From the NCBI GenBank assembly GCA_012295275.1, contig CM022665.1:28023446-28087445 (forward strand): a stretch of 64,000 nucleotides of DNA, given 5' to 3'. Shown piece by piece: positions 24,201 to 36,010 of this stretch. The stretch comes from Chrysomallon squamiferum (lineage: Eukaryota > Mollusca > Gastropoda > Neomphalida > Peltospiridae). The position numbers were made by a program, and so were the translations under genes. Position 1 is the stretch's first letter; each line of letters starts with the position of its first letter. The notes beneath the pieces are model-generated. The model was not told the DNA's origin and ran no database searches. It saw nothing but the letters and a program-made list of their open reading frames with translations.

Positions 24201-27200
24201 TTTACAATGAGCAAAGGGTAAAAAACTAAATTTACACACACCCACCAATATACCTAGACAGTCTTTACCATAGTAAACTTCAGGAGCAGAGCCTCAGGTA
24301 AAAGAAGGGTATAATAATAATAATAATAATAATAATTATTATTATTATTATTGATACATAGCACTTTAAAAAATATCTATAATAAAAGCTTTATATATAT
24401 ATATATATAAATTAATAAATAAAACCAATAAAAGCAGTGACAACTAAACTACAACTATGTGTTTTCAGTGTTTTAATAAATTAGTAGATATAGTTATTTT
24501 GATGATCTGCAATTCAAGCCAGGCTAATGATTATGTGGATTATCTAGCAGGTGAACTAACATGGACTATTAAAATCTGTGTTATGCGTCACAAACAAAAG
24601 AATGTGATAAACAAGGATAAGCAATCTAATCTGTCACTGTCATGGTAACTGTACAGCTTCACAAGATTTGGTGAACCTTCATTTTTAAGTCTGAAACACT
24701 GAACATAACACTGAGTACATTATAGTCTTCAAAGCAGTGTTAAGAACTTCACAAAGCAATATATCAAAATGTGGGGAAATAAAAAAAAATGTTTAATCTA
24801 TACACCAAAGCAAACACTGGCAGGTTTGTCAATGGATGAGCATTCCCAGAGAAAATATATCATGATTGAATATTTGTATTATAACTGATTATATAATATT
24901 AGCTGTACACAACAATTTAGTTTGTGTCTAAATATGTAAACAAAAAACCCCCCAAAATTCAAGATATGTAAGCCAGTGAATATTTTGCTCTTTTTAAAAA
25001 AAAAAAAATAGCTAACTTTTAGTATATCAAAACAATCATTTTTAAACCATTTGTCCCCAGTGTAGCCATTTAGCAAGCATTTAACAAGATATTCACACTA
25101 GCGAAGCAAAAACATTGTAAACATTTAATATTTTGCAAGTTCTGACCTCTGAAAGATATTTTCAAAGTCATATATCAGGATCAATGTGTTCTATAAACCT
25201 TATTAAATTTTAAGTTTTAAAAACTTTCTTTATTATGCTTTTTTTCTGAAGCTATTCATAGATATTTTGAATATTAAGGGTGCAATTTTCACAGCAGTAC
25301 ACCAGACAATTAAAGCTAATTAAAGAAAAACAACCTGCATAGAATTTTTGTAATAAAAAAAGAATAATAATAATAATCAGATGTAATATAATTATGTCCA
25401 CAAATTATTTCAAACAGGATCTATGAAAAGACAAAAGCTACCATGCAAAATTAATAAATACTGTTACCACTTACAGTCACACAAAACTGCATCATTGGAG
25501 GAACTCGCTGTTAAGAGAAATTAATGAAAAGAAAACATGACTTTAATTAACTGAAAAAGGGATGCTACATTTGTACTGAAGAAAAAAGAACATTAACAAT
25601 AATAAACTAACACATTTAGTAATAACAAAAAATACTTTGAAATGCAGTCATTTTTAAACTGTAAATCAAAACAACCAAAAATGAAACAGTAATTAAATCA
25701 AACTGCATGCAATGTTTTAACTGAAACTGATGTTAACATGTATTCAGTGCATGTGAAATATAAATAAAATTGTGTAATATGCAAGTCATAAATGTCTATA
25801 ACTCTTAAAGCAAAACAGTATTTTTGTTTGCAATGTCTCATTCCATAATTATTCATTTTGATTTATGTTCTATAAAAAATAAATAATAATAATAATAATA
25901 AAATTTCAGTTGAGACTAACATTGTTTTCTTTTTTTAATATCTGCATTTAAATATATTTAAAAAAACCATACCAAATATTACCTACTAATTACTCATGAC
26001 ATGTAGTGTCAGTTTTTTCTCTCATTGTAACAACTGGTCATTCCCAACATACCATACAAGAAAAGCAGACTAAACTGAAGGTTAAATACTGCAGAGAAAA
26101 TATGCTTTTCAATCTACATTATGATATGAAGAGTGAAAACAGAAGAACTGTAGTTATTCAGGGATAAGTTCATCAGAACTTAATCAAGGAATTAAAGAAA
26201 AACAAAACCAGACAAAAAAAAAAAATGTAACTAAACTGGCAGATTTCCCAGTCTAATATCTTATTTATATTCACAGATGCTGACTTGTTCTGTCCCAACA
26301 GTACTTTCATTCATTAGTTTTGTAACCTGACCAAATGGAATTTTGCAGACATTATTCGTATTATTCATAAAATCTACTTTTAATATGACTGGTGTGACAA
26401 AAATATAAACATATAAAGGTATATCATCAGCATCATATATTTTTGTCTGTTAAAACAAGATTGCAACCAGACACGAGACAATAATATTCATATTAATGGC
26501 TATTTCATAATATATACAATCTACTAAAATCCTTGGCTGAACACATTTAAATGTAAATTCTGGTTAAATAATAAAGATTTAACTTGAAATACTAGTGGAT
26601 AATACTTGGTGCCAAAATAATCAACAGATGTTTTCTTTCTATATCAAATACTTAGAACTGCCATCAAGCAAAACTAAATGGAATTTATACAACGCAGAAT
26701 AATAAATGTCAAGAAGCAAGGTGAGAACTGACAAGTATCGGAATCAGAAATCTTTATAGCAGCTTTGACTACTATTATAGATCTTAAAAAACACCATTAA
26801 CAGTGTTTAATGTGTTGTCTTAACTGCCTGCAGGTATCCTGAATTCAAATAACACTGTTTTACAAAATACAATCTTATGGTACATACAGAAGACTGTTTT
26901 GTTTCACAAATTAATAACATCAATTGTTTTATACTACTGTAAGACCTTGGATGTTGAAATCTGTATGAAGGATCTGTAATGACGAATTACCATTTTAATT
27001 TTTGTGCATTTTACTTGTATTTTTTTTATATTCAAAATTAAACAAAGATGTTTTCAACATATTCTCAAATCCTTAACCTGCCCTCGAAAACAGTTAATTT
27101 GCAAACTTACTGTTTAAATTTTCTCAGAGGTTTCTGAAGATCTTATAATTCAGTTCAAAATCTATAAATGTAAACTGAATTAACCAATTAATTTCACCAT

Positions 27201-30200
27201 TTCTGTACACATTTATGAAAACTGACTATTAAAGCACTCAAACTGATTTTATTAATGTACAAAAATTTCTGACATCAGTAACAGTGATGAAATCAAATCT
27301 GAATAATCTGAATTAAAAAATATCATAAACAGTAGGGTTAACTGTCCAGTAAGTTATTAAAATTACAAATATAGCTTTTGCAAAATTTAAGTTGTTCTTT
27401 TGATTACAAAATCTGAATCTACCTTCAGGCAACTTAATGCTGAAGAGGATACTAGCCTACATAATTTGAAGCAAGTTCAGTCCTAATTACACATTTATCT
27501 GATGGTTTTATTGGCATTTTTCAAATTTAATTATACAAGTAAAAAAACTTTACATTTTGATTATAATAATAACTTTCTTAATGGAATGACAGAAACTATT
27601 AAACATTTGTTACCAAACTTTGAAGGTGTACACGTGTTTGTGAATAGAATATTCTTACATGCATTTTATGTGCATATATTTCTTAAATTCTAAAATGTCC
27701 TTTCTGTGGTGGAAGTGGTTCATTTACAACAATGAATTATCTGTATTTCTCTCTCTCTCTTTCACACACACACTCTCTTCCATAATCAGATTACAGTCAA
27801 AAAATTAAAAAATAATAAACAATAAATCTAACATTTCTATTAAAGAAAATGTAAGTTTTCATCACTGACAAAATTTAAAAACAAATAAATATTTGTTCTG
27901 AGCTAACAGTTTCTCATTCTGATTAATATGATTTTTGAAAATGGTATGCTAATGACATTGGTTTCCTCTACTGTTACCTAATAAGCAAGTTATTATCTCC
28001 AATAATTTGCTAGCTACACTATTCATGATTAACTATTTCAACAATTTAATTACAGTAACACCAAGTTCATTAGTCAAGGTATTAAACATTGTTGTGCTAA
28101 GTTTAACTGTCATATCTGACAGCATTTACAATGTCGGAAACAGTTGCGAAAATAAGCTTTGTTAATAATTCATAATACTTCAGACAAGTCTGATTTCATA
28201 ATTTAAAAAAATAAATTAAAAAAATATATATATATGAAAAATACCCATTTAGTCATACTATGCAATACTGTAATGAAAAATAAATTGCTGTTGAGAATTA
28301 TAGAACTCCAAAGCCACAGCCATGGCAGTACCAAATACCCACTGAAGACTGTACTAATAAAATGTATACAGTTTTGAAAAAATTAGCATTAATAATTGTT
28401 CATTTTAGCAAATAAATATAAACAGATGCTAAATATTTAGACCAATGAATAATAACATGTACAATGTACTGCAAGCACAGTCCAGTTCTGCTTAATGGTA
28501 TGAGCTGCAGAGACATTATGGCACCAGCAACACCATTACACTTAAAACAAATCAATTTTCCAGAGCAGCCAGAGCATAATTATTACAACACATCTCTACA
28601 TAAACAAAACATTATCGATCAAGTGTCTGTCACAGCACATTTGATCTATACCAGAATTTTCATTTACTAGTTAATCACTGTCAAATGTTTTATATACATT
28701 TAACATAATAATGAAAATAAAACAAATATTTTGTCTATGTTAATAAATCAATAAAAATGGTGTTCTGTGCTCAACAGACTACACATAAAAACAAATTAAA
28801 GTTACTTAAAGCTTTTAAAATTTTATAATTGTCCTAGCTGCAAATTTATTTTTAAAATACAGTTAAGAAACAATGCTTACAATGCTTCCATGAGGGAATG
28901 AACTACTATTCTGTTATTTAAAAGGCAAGTATTTTCTACTTTTATAAAATATATACTTCTGAGTAGTAAAATGTACACTTTTTTAATTAGATAAAAAATA
29001 TGAAGTTACTCTTTCACTACAAGTTTATTCAAAAATGCCAAAGAAATGTTCTTTTGCAAAAATTAACAAATAAAACTCACTTCTTGGGTCGATGTTCTTA
29101 AGCCATGCATCTGAAAAAAGAAAAAAGAAAATCAAAAATAGTTCAAAACAGTTAGTTTACAAAACCAGTAGTATAAACAGCAATTTACAATGTATGATTA
29201 ATGTTTAACTAAATGCTAAACTATGCCGATAAGCATTTGACATGTAATCTGCATGTGCAATTACTCATTTATCAACCCATTATTTATAGGCAAAACAAAC
29301 TTTAGTAAACGTATGTTACTTGTTAACCAATAAAGCTCCAGGACAATAAAAAGGAAAAGGTAAAAATTAAAATAGTAAGGAAGTTTCAGAACTGTGCAAG
29401 ACAAAGAACAAGGAAATCTATGACAACCACAAGACTTTATTAATAATTATTTTATATTTATGGCTGACATAAAAAGTATGTATTATTGCGTATGCCAACT
29501 CACAGTAAAATAGCATGGGTTAAACGCCCCAACACTGATTTTGGCTGAGGTTTATTTTCCCATTGTATCTCCACTAATAATGGATGTACATTTGTATTAC
29601 AATTTAACAAACAAAAATCTTTCTACCTTTCATCTGCATTTTATTATATGCTAGTTTGTGTGACCAGTTTGCTTCTGTTATCTGAAACATTTGGGTCATA
29701 CTGCACTTTAACCTACTCACAGCCATTTTTCAGAAAATGAACAGGCTCATGCAGTATTTGTGGTACTGAAGCAAAATACATCACTGATCATCATACTCTA
29801 AACCAATCCAAGTTAACCTTTTAACAGTGGAAAGCTAGAAAACAGTGTGGTTTTAAAAATGATGCATTAACATTTTCCATTAAAAAATACAAGCTGCAAT
29901 ATCCACTCTTGGCACAATATTATCTAAAGCTGTCTTTATAATTATTTGCTCTTTAAAAAGTTGTACAACTTGATCAAGAAATGTTACTGTATAACAAATT
30001 AGTGGAAGAAAACAGAGTGAACACCATCCTCTTTAAGCATGGTCATGGAAAATACAGCTGATATTGTCAAGCACGGGTACCCATATCAACTTGAAAATGT
30101 ACATGCAAGAAACTTGTGTTATGTTCTAATTACTATTTACACTTTTGTATGACTAAACCCAGGTTTTGTGAAATTAGCTGTCTGAAGTGGACCAACACTA

Positions 30201-31841
30201 TCAGTTAAATGTTGCAGGTCTATGTACAAAATCATGAAAAGAAGAATCTTATTCATCAATATCTTGCTTAATTTCTTATTTATTGTATAACTGTACAAGT
30301 AGGTCACTGGAAGGCTACAAGCAAAATAGTTTTAAGAAACATGCTCATCTATTTTTAGTTATTATTTTTCGTTTGAGTAACTGCATTTTCTCTGACTTTT
30401 GCTCCACTAAATGAACATTAATTCAACACCCTTTCAAACTGAAGTAGAAAAGAAGAAATCAAGGAGAAGCCAAGTCCTGATCATAAACTGAAACCGACTG
30501 TTTCAACATTCCAGGGACCAGCAAGCACCTGATGCACCAAATTAACTTATCTCAGTTATACAGAAAAACAATTCTCTTGATGACTATAAAGTTTAGTTTT
30601 GAGAATTGGCATGCTTTGAGATTTTAGTGGTAAAAAAACAAACCATTTAAATGTTTTAAATCTGTGATATCTCCTTTGATAGTATAACAATGAAATTTTG
30701 CAAGTGATTTTACTTTGTTGAAACTGCATTTCCTGGAGTATCATATGATTTTGGTTAATTTTTAAAAAACTAAGTAGGTATACCAAATGTTAAATTGCTT
30801 TAAATAGTGAGGGTAAGAATGAATCAAATGAAACAGCCTTCTTCCAAATTGTAATATTAAAAGCATCAGGTGATTATGAAAGATTAATGGCTTATTTTAA
30901 GTCTCAGCATTTTCTTAAGTGAATGTTTTATAATCAACTTCCTAAAATCAGTCAGCAAATATTCAGTACAACTAAGCTAAAAACAATAAAAATTATTTTG
31001 ATGAAAAATCTTCATAACATTTATTTATGAAGATGCAAGTCATTCACAAAGTCCACATGCTTGACTTATTTTCATTGAGATGTTTCTTCTAATACTAAAA
31101 CCAAATTAGTTTTGTCTACACCAAGATATTTATGAAACGATAAACATCAGTTATAAAATTAGCCAATTACAGACCATCTGTGGATAACAAAATTATATAC
31201 AAAAATGTATCAATATTTTTGTTAGAAGCATAACTACAAAAGTTTCAGACATTTTCATTCTCCAACAAATCATTTTTAAAGTATACTGTGGAAAAATAAT
31301 GCAGTTGTAACATTATAAACAGCTCTGCTCAAGAACCAGATTTCCGTACAAATTTTGAAAACTATCTGGTAAAATAAAAGCAATGCATGCCAATAAACTT
31401 GTTACCTTTAGGTTTAACTTCTTTAGCCTGTTCTGTTTCGGCTTTTGATTCCGATTTCTCATAGTCTATTTGTTCAGGGGTGGGTGGAGGGGTAGGTTCT
31501 TGGGTTGTCACAGGTGGGACAGGTGAAGAAACGGGGAAAGGAGTAGTAAAGTTTTCCAAGGATTCCGATTTAGGAGTTGGATCAGATTGCATTGATGACG
31601 ATTCGTCACCAAAAGATATTAGTGGTGTTTCTGCCGCCTCAGCTTCCGACGCACCCGCAACATATCGGTCTTCTTCAGCTTGTTCTTCGCCGTGCATTGA
31701 CGACGATGAGACTGCCTCGTCTTGGTCCTGGGGATCCGCAACATCATTATCGCACCTATCCACCTTCTCGAAATCATCATTGCTTAAATTGTTGCTCTCT
31801 GAAGGATTGTCCGTCACATTCTGCTGTGGCACATCCGCCAT
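18257..31841 (-). CDS. Reticulon (reticulon-homology domain protein)
   Basis: ER membrane protein that bends tubules through two hydrophobic hairpins. Exons: 31841-31406, 29110-29081, 21325-21118, 20873-20735, 20468-20399, 20080-20034, 18724-18666, 18305-18257, giving 345 aa; adding the cassette 25507-25475 gives 356 aa. The ATG has A at -3, G at +4 and an in-frame TAA upstream. Residues 1-145 are acidic and Pro/Ser-rich ([20 protein letters not shown]). The reticulon domain starts near residue 157 ([13 protein letters not shown]). Hairpin 1 is about 170-207 and hairpin 2 about 272-305; the loop between contains [19 protein letters not shown], a strongly conserved reticulon segment. The protein ends KAKTQ, matching a KxKxx ER-retrieval signal, in place of the vertebrate KRKAE-type tail. 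Orthology to one vertebrate RTN1-4 paralogue should not be assumed, since invertebrates usually have one reticulon. Confidence 0.95.
22584..22596 (+). repeat. G-rich run
   Basis: Five G, one T, seven G: an isolated G-tract, conspicuous in AT-rich DNA. Alone it does not meet a four-tract G-quadruplex pattern. Confidence 0.6.
24311..24352. repeat. (TAA)n followed by (TTA)n, perfect palindrome
   Basis: An ATA/TAA run switches to a TTA run at about 24336, making an inverted repeat with almost no loop that can form a cruciform or RNA hairpin in the reticulon pre-mRNA. Confidence 0.9.
25475..25507 (-). CDS. Reticulon 33-nt cassette micro-exon (predicted alternative)
   Basis: On the minus strand a TTTCTCTTAACAG acceptor and a GTAAGTGG donor bracket exactly 33 nt. 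The flanking exons already join in phase 1 without it. With it, 11 residues (ending NDAVLCD) are inserted immediately before the LELIYWKD start of the reticulon domain, and the phase stays 1. Strong splice sites on both sides plus frame preservation make this a good candidate for regulated inclusion. Transcript evidence is needed to show that it is used. Confidence 0.6.
25508..29080 (-). other. Reticulon intron between exon 2 and the micro-exon
   Basis: AT-rich, low complexity, with short TAA and CT/CA stretches (25886-25901, 27750-27775) and an AT run near 28223-28235. No exon or mobile element recognised. The plus-strand ORFs at 27502-27693 and 28464-28670 have no support. Confidence 0.55.
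29111..31405 (-). other. Reticulon intron 1
   Basis: 2.3 kb, moderately AT-rich with few simple repeats. A minus-strand ORF at 30556-30786 lacks splice signals and family similarity. Nothing else seen. Confidence 0.55.
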
Positions 31842-32056
31842 TTCTGAGTCTTAATAATGTTGCGAATATAAATCAGTGCAGTAGTAACAAATTTGATATA
31901 AAACCAGCTGTTTCGCCTCTTAAAATACAACCTGTTTCACAACATTAACATGGCCGACAATACTGACGTAATTTCTGAGCATGCGCAGATTGACGGTGAC
32001 GGAAGTGTCATTATTAGCTATTTATTCCTTGGCATGTGATGGCGAGATAAACATAA

Positions 32057-32059
<3 letters not shown>
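31842..32059 (-). promoter_or_regulatory. Reticulon promoter-like zone (proximal)
   Basis: Directly upstream of the long reticulon start. It is CG-dinucleotide-rich for this window and contains GCATGCGCAG at 31979-31988, matching the NRF1 core, and TGACGTAA near 31963. Function is inferred from position and motifs only. Confidence 0.4.

Positions 32060-32130
<71 letters not shown>
32060..32130. repeat. (CT)n followed by (AT)n microsatellite
   Basis: About 50 nt of CT repeat then 20 nt of AT repeat, 220 bp upstream of the reticulon start. On the minus strand it is a GA tract, a typical GAGA-factor or nucleosome-excluding sequence, if it is used. Confidence 0.97.
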
Positions 32131-32247
32131 TAACACACACACGAACACACATATTATTTGTATGTGTGTTACAATTATTATCGGTCATTTCTTATCAGAA
32201 ATATCACACCGTTGAAGTGAATTATAATGATATAAGTGACGTAACTC

Positions 32248-32255
32248 TGACGTCA
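32248..32255. promoter_or_regulatory. Perfect CRE palindrome (TGACGTCA)
   Basis: Eight-base consensus for CREB/ATF factors, about 400 bp upstream of the proximal reticulon start, with a half-site TGACGTAA at 32238-32245. Binding is inferred. Confidence 0.45.
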
Positions 32256-32406
32256 GAGAATTGAACTATGGTATAAAATAAAACGTATATGGGCACGACT
32301 ACATTGTTGGCCGTATCCAGTAAATTTAGCCAGTAAAAAAAAAAGTCACCAAATTTTGGAGTTTTCATACTTGAAAACTACAAATAAATAAATCAAAATT
32401 AATTTT

Positions 32407-32409
<3 letters not shown>

Positions 32410-32444
<35 letters not shown>
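32410..32444. repeat. (AC)n microsatellite
   Basis: Pure CA dinucleotide run of about 35 nt. Confidence 0.97.
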
Positions 32445-32448
<4 letters not shown>

Positions 32449-34158
32449 AGAAAAAGGAAAGCATGAAAACACTGTTTAAACCTTATGAATAATAACAATA
32501 ACAACAACAATGATAATACTATTAATAATAATTAGTAGTAATATGTTTGTTGTTACTATTGTTGGTTTTTATGTTAAATACATTTTTTGAAAGTAATTTA
32601 CATGGTTAAATATAAAAGATGAACATTTACAACAGTTATTCATGTCGTTCAGTGATATACAACAAGTGTTATTTTTACAGACAAATACAACTACTGTTTA
32701 TTATAAATACTTTAAAACAGATGACTTAAGATTTGAACTCTATCCAACTGAACAAAAGAAAAAAAAAATACCGCTGTTAACTTGATCCGCACGTTTGGTA
32801 TTTATGACATTTGTGTTAAAATTTAATGTGAAATTTCTATTATAAATTAATAATGATAATAACAATGAGCTATTTGTAGATAAATGATTATTATCTGTTT
32901 TTTTTCACCCCTCTTAATGTGTAACGGACTCGGACGTCTTGTATGCTATATTTTTAGCCACGCACGCACGCACACGCACACACACACACACATACTGCAG
33001 GATAAAGCTGCCATCATAAGATAGTAGCCAATTATTCCTTTATATATATATACCCCATCCACAAAATAAATGATTTTATATGGGAAAAAAAAAAAAAATA
33101 AAAAAAAATAAACATAACATATTTGATACATTTTATTTCCATAAAAAATTTCAGTCAATTATTCTTACAAATTTACGAATAGAACCATTTTATAGTTTTA
33201 AAAATCTATGATTTAATGGACTTCTATTACCATGATGACCGTACTAGTAATATTAAATATCTGGTCAAAACATAAATTAAAACGGTAAATGAAAAGAATC
33301 TCTATGTTAAATTAATTAATATGACAAAAATTTAGTTAACTTACACTAATAATTAAATTAAAAACAAAGTAATTATATTTTTACATGCATTTATATTTTT
33401 GTTCGTAGACATTTATCCATTTTATTTCATATATTATTATTATTATTATTATTGTTATTGTTATGTTTGTTTGTTTGTTTGATTGAATTTGTTTTTGTTA
33501 ATTTTTAAATAATAATTTATTTCATTTTATTTCAAGTATTTTATCCATTTCAGAAAGAATACCAAAATAACGTGATCTACGAAAGAGAGGCTGCGTCTCT
33601 CAGATAGAATTTCATTTTGTTTGATAATGCGTAAAGCTGAATGAATAATATTTAGTTATATCTTTAATTTAACTGCTTTTAAACCCAAATATTACAAACC
33701 TTTGGTCTTTTCTAAGCCAGTTTCTCCAATTGACTGCATTAATGATTTTGCAGTAAAACGTTTTGAACAGAATTTTCAGCGAAACTTTCCTTTAGGGTGA
33801 CCCTAAAACTCGTAGGGATTAGATACGACAAAACCTTATTACTGCTACATTATATTTAGGATAAACTTTGTTAATATATTATTATTATTATTATTATTAG
33901 ATGGCAGTGACATTTATTATATAAGTTATATAAAATTATCTATATATAGGTATTTAATACATTTCAATTGTCCTTGATAAAAAATTAAACCTTATTTATC
34001 TGGATTTTCATCAGGCAGAAAACCTTTGACCAAGTAAAATAAAATTAAAGTTAACTACGTATTCAGTGTACAGTTTATTTTATTAAATAGTACAATATAT
34101 TTTGTCTTATCCACCCAACCCCTTCACCTCCGTCACTATAAACTAAAAAAATAAATTA

Positions 34159-34159
<1 letters not shown>

Positions 34160-34197
<38 letters not shown>
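34160..34197. repeat. (TAA)n microsatellite
   Basis: Pure AAT/TAA run, followed closely by AAAT and T-rich tracts to 34240. Confidence 0.95.
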
Positions 34198-34198
<1 letters not shown>

Positions 34199-34661
34199 TA
34201 AATAAATAAATAAAATAAGAAATAATTTTTTTTTTTTTTTAATTAAAAAGTTCTTAGGGCCTCACAGTCACAAGAGTCTCAATGAATTTTATTTCAGTTA
34301 TTTAACATTATTATTTGTTAATACTTGTTAAATATGGCCTCTAGAATTTTGCACAGTTTAAGACCTTATCAAGACCCCGACGCTTTGTTTAACATTATAC
34401 ATCATGTACTTGATACCCAAAACAGAATATTGATAAATGTGGCTGTTTCATACAGTTAACTAACTCATTTTTAGGCCATTGTGTATACAAATATTATGTT
34501 TTGACTATAATCGTGATATCACTGATCCAGCTTCAAAGCATTTGTCTTACAAAGTACTAGCACTCAAAATAGACGTGTAGTTTGATTTTATTTGCTAACC
34601 CCTCCACCTTATGCAATATTTTCAGCTTCCTTTTTTATTGATAGCATGATGTCACTGGTTA

Positions 34662-34669
34662 TGACGTCA
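34662..34669. promoter_or_regulatory. Perfect CRE palindrome (TGACGTCA), downstream of the alternative exon
   Basis: Lies about 105 bp inside the intron that follows the alternative reticulon first exon. It pairs with the identical site at 34981-34988 on the other side of that exon. Confidence 0.4.
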
Positions 34670-34773
34670 TTACAAATTGTCACAAAAGTTTTAATGATTG
34701 TTTAGATTTAAAAGCAAATAATTATAATTGGTTATATTTAAAAATAATACAAATGCAACTTATAATTAAATAC

Positions 34774-34966
34774 CATTATGAATATCATGTTCAAAGTAGT
34801 TTCCATCTACTATCTCTAGTGCCATGTTCGATTCATCACTGTCGAATTCTGAATCAAATAGATAGGAAAGTACTCCATCAACAATTTCTTCGGCTTCTAT
34901 CTCTAGTGCCTCTTCATTAACATAATACTGAAGTATATTTTCAGAAAAATCCCCTGCGTCCGCCAT
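34774..34966 (-). CDS. Probable alternative first exon of the reticulon gene
   Basis: Starts CAATATGGCGGAC with an in-frame TAG nine nt before the ATG, reads 64 codons and ends on G followed by a GTATTT donor (phase 1). The ordinary reticulon first exon also ends phase 1 on G, and the exon at 29110 accepts phase 1, so splicing here gives GAT (Asp) at the junction and a 264-aa short reticulon with an unrelated acidic N-terminus (MADAGDFSENILQYY start; many Asp and Glu). No other gene lies between this exon and the reticulon exons on that strand. A YY1-like ATGGCGG at the start codon and a CRE at 34981-34988 suggest its own promoter. A 14-bp direct repeat (CTATCTCTAGTGCC on the plus strand) occurs twice in it. 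The link to reticulon is inferred from phase and position. Confidence 0.55.
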
Positions 34967-34988
34967 ATTGATCTAAAATATGACGTCA
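34967..34988 (-). promoter_or_regulatory. CRE at the alternative reticulon promoter
   Basis: TGACGTCA palindrome at 34981-34988, 15 bp upstream of the alternative ATG and extended to ATGACGTCATG. This close to a start codon it could be in the 5' UTR or core promoter. Confidence 0.4.
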
Positions 34989-35633
34989 TGCAATCAAAAA
35001 TAAGAGACAAAGATATCCGATTTAAATCTGCCTTATTTTTGGGAAACGTAACTTTTCTTTACAATAAACTGTATCTTGAAAATTATATTCTGACAGTAGT
35101 GGTTACATTTATCCCATAATTTAATCTACCCATTTATTTCATAAGACGTCGACCAGAAAGGTCAGACTTTAAAAAGTGGTCTGGGCAATTCCACCATTCA
35201 AGAGACATGGGGGGCGAACAAATTAAACTTCATTATTTCGCTACGTAAAGGGTCAAAATGTATTCACAAAATTCCTAATTTGCAGAAAAAAAAACCATGA
35301 AAATTTTTGTTGATTCATATTTGTTCCTTTGTGGTTCTGAAATTAGCATGTATTACATAATTTCAAGGTTACAAATTATCAAAAAATAGGAATATTCAGA
35401 TCACCCGCACCAAACTGGCTTTGATACATCATTTCACTGTTTATAATGTCTGAAACATCACTAAAGAATATGGAAACTTCAAATATTTTATAAAAGTTGC
35501 ATGGCCATAAGCAGAAATTTATATGGCGTGATGCCTAATAAACGACAGCATAGGGAGAGTCCAAGAAATGTTTTAAAATCTAGAATGCAGGAGATGCATT
35601 TTCCTGCATTCTCGGAAGTAAATTTGAAATGTT

Positions 35634-36010
35634 ACATTGTCTCAGAATATGTCACGCTATATACAGGGAGATAATGAAGTTAGTGTCTATCAGAACGGAT
35701 CCGAGGGAAAATTAACAACACTGGTAACTTTACAGCACATTTCTGCTGTGCATTATAAGGGTCCTGCCATAGCTGCGAAACACTGTCAGAATACTTTTTT
35801 TGTGTTTGTTTTTGTACATCCACGTACGGACCCCTGACCCCAGCCCCTTCAGTAGATATACAAAAATTGGACTTAAAGTAATGTGCTCAGTTAATGTAAT
35901 ATCTGTCACAAAAAAGAGCCTCCTACTGGAAATAAGAAATTAGCCAATCCAGGTTAATGACTGATGGGCTTGCTCATTGCAGTGTATGATAATGAACTCT
36001 TGATTGAAAA
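35634..36010 (+). pseudogene. Decayed pogo/CENP-B-like DDE transposase fragment
   Basis: Frame-shifted, stop-containing remains that follow the order of the DDE_1 domain of Tigger/pogo/CENP-B-type proteins. First a basic/valine segment runs into SEGKLTTLVT (35705-35735). Then comes a phenylalanine/valine stretch ending HPRT near 35825, then PPTGNKKLANPG (from 35919) followed by stops and MTDGLAHCSV (35957 on), which corresponds to the family's PPGS..ANPSGWMT..LF region. Several frame breaks and stops make it non-functional. The family call rests on remembered motifs, not on a search. I could not find terminal inverted repeats. Codon composition is less AT-biased than the flanks. Confidence 0.5.

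Larger units (their letters stand above)
21326..25474 (-). other. Reticulon intron between the micro-exon and the first reticulon-domain exon
   Basis: AT-rich, with AT/TG microsatellites around 21881-21920, a G-rich stretch at 22584-22596 and a TAA/TTA hairpin-forming run at 24311-24352. Less AT-biased patches at 22620-22740 and 22860-23040 contain short ORFs on both strands but no splice-bounded exon that fits the reticulon frame. Confidence 0.6.

Noticed and set aside
31480-31948. Two overlapping plus-strand ORFs of 123-124 codons
   Set aside because: They are antisense readings of the reticulon first coding exon and its 5' UTR, whose minus-strand frame has start context, splice phase and downstream family match.
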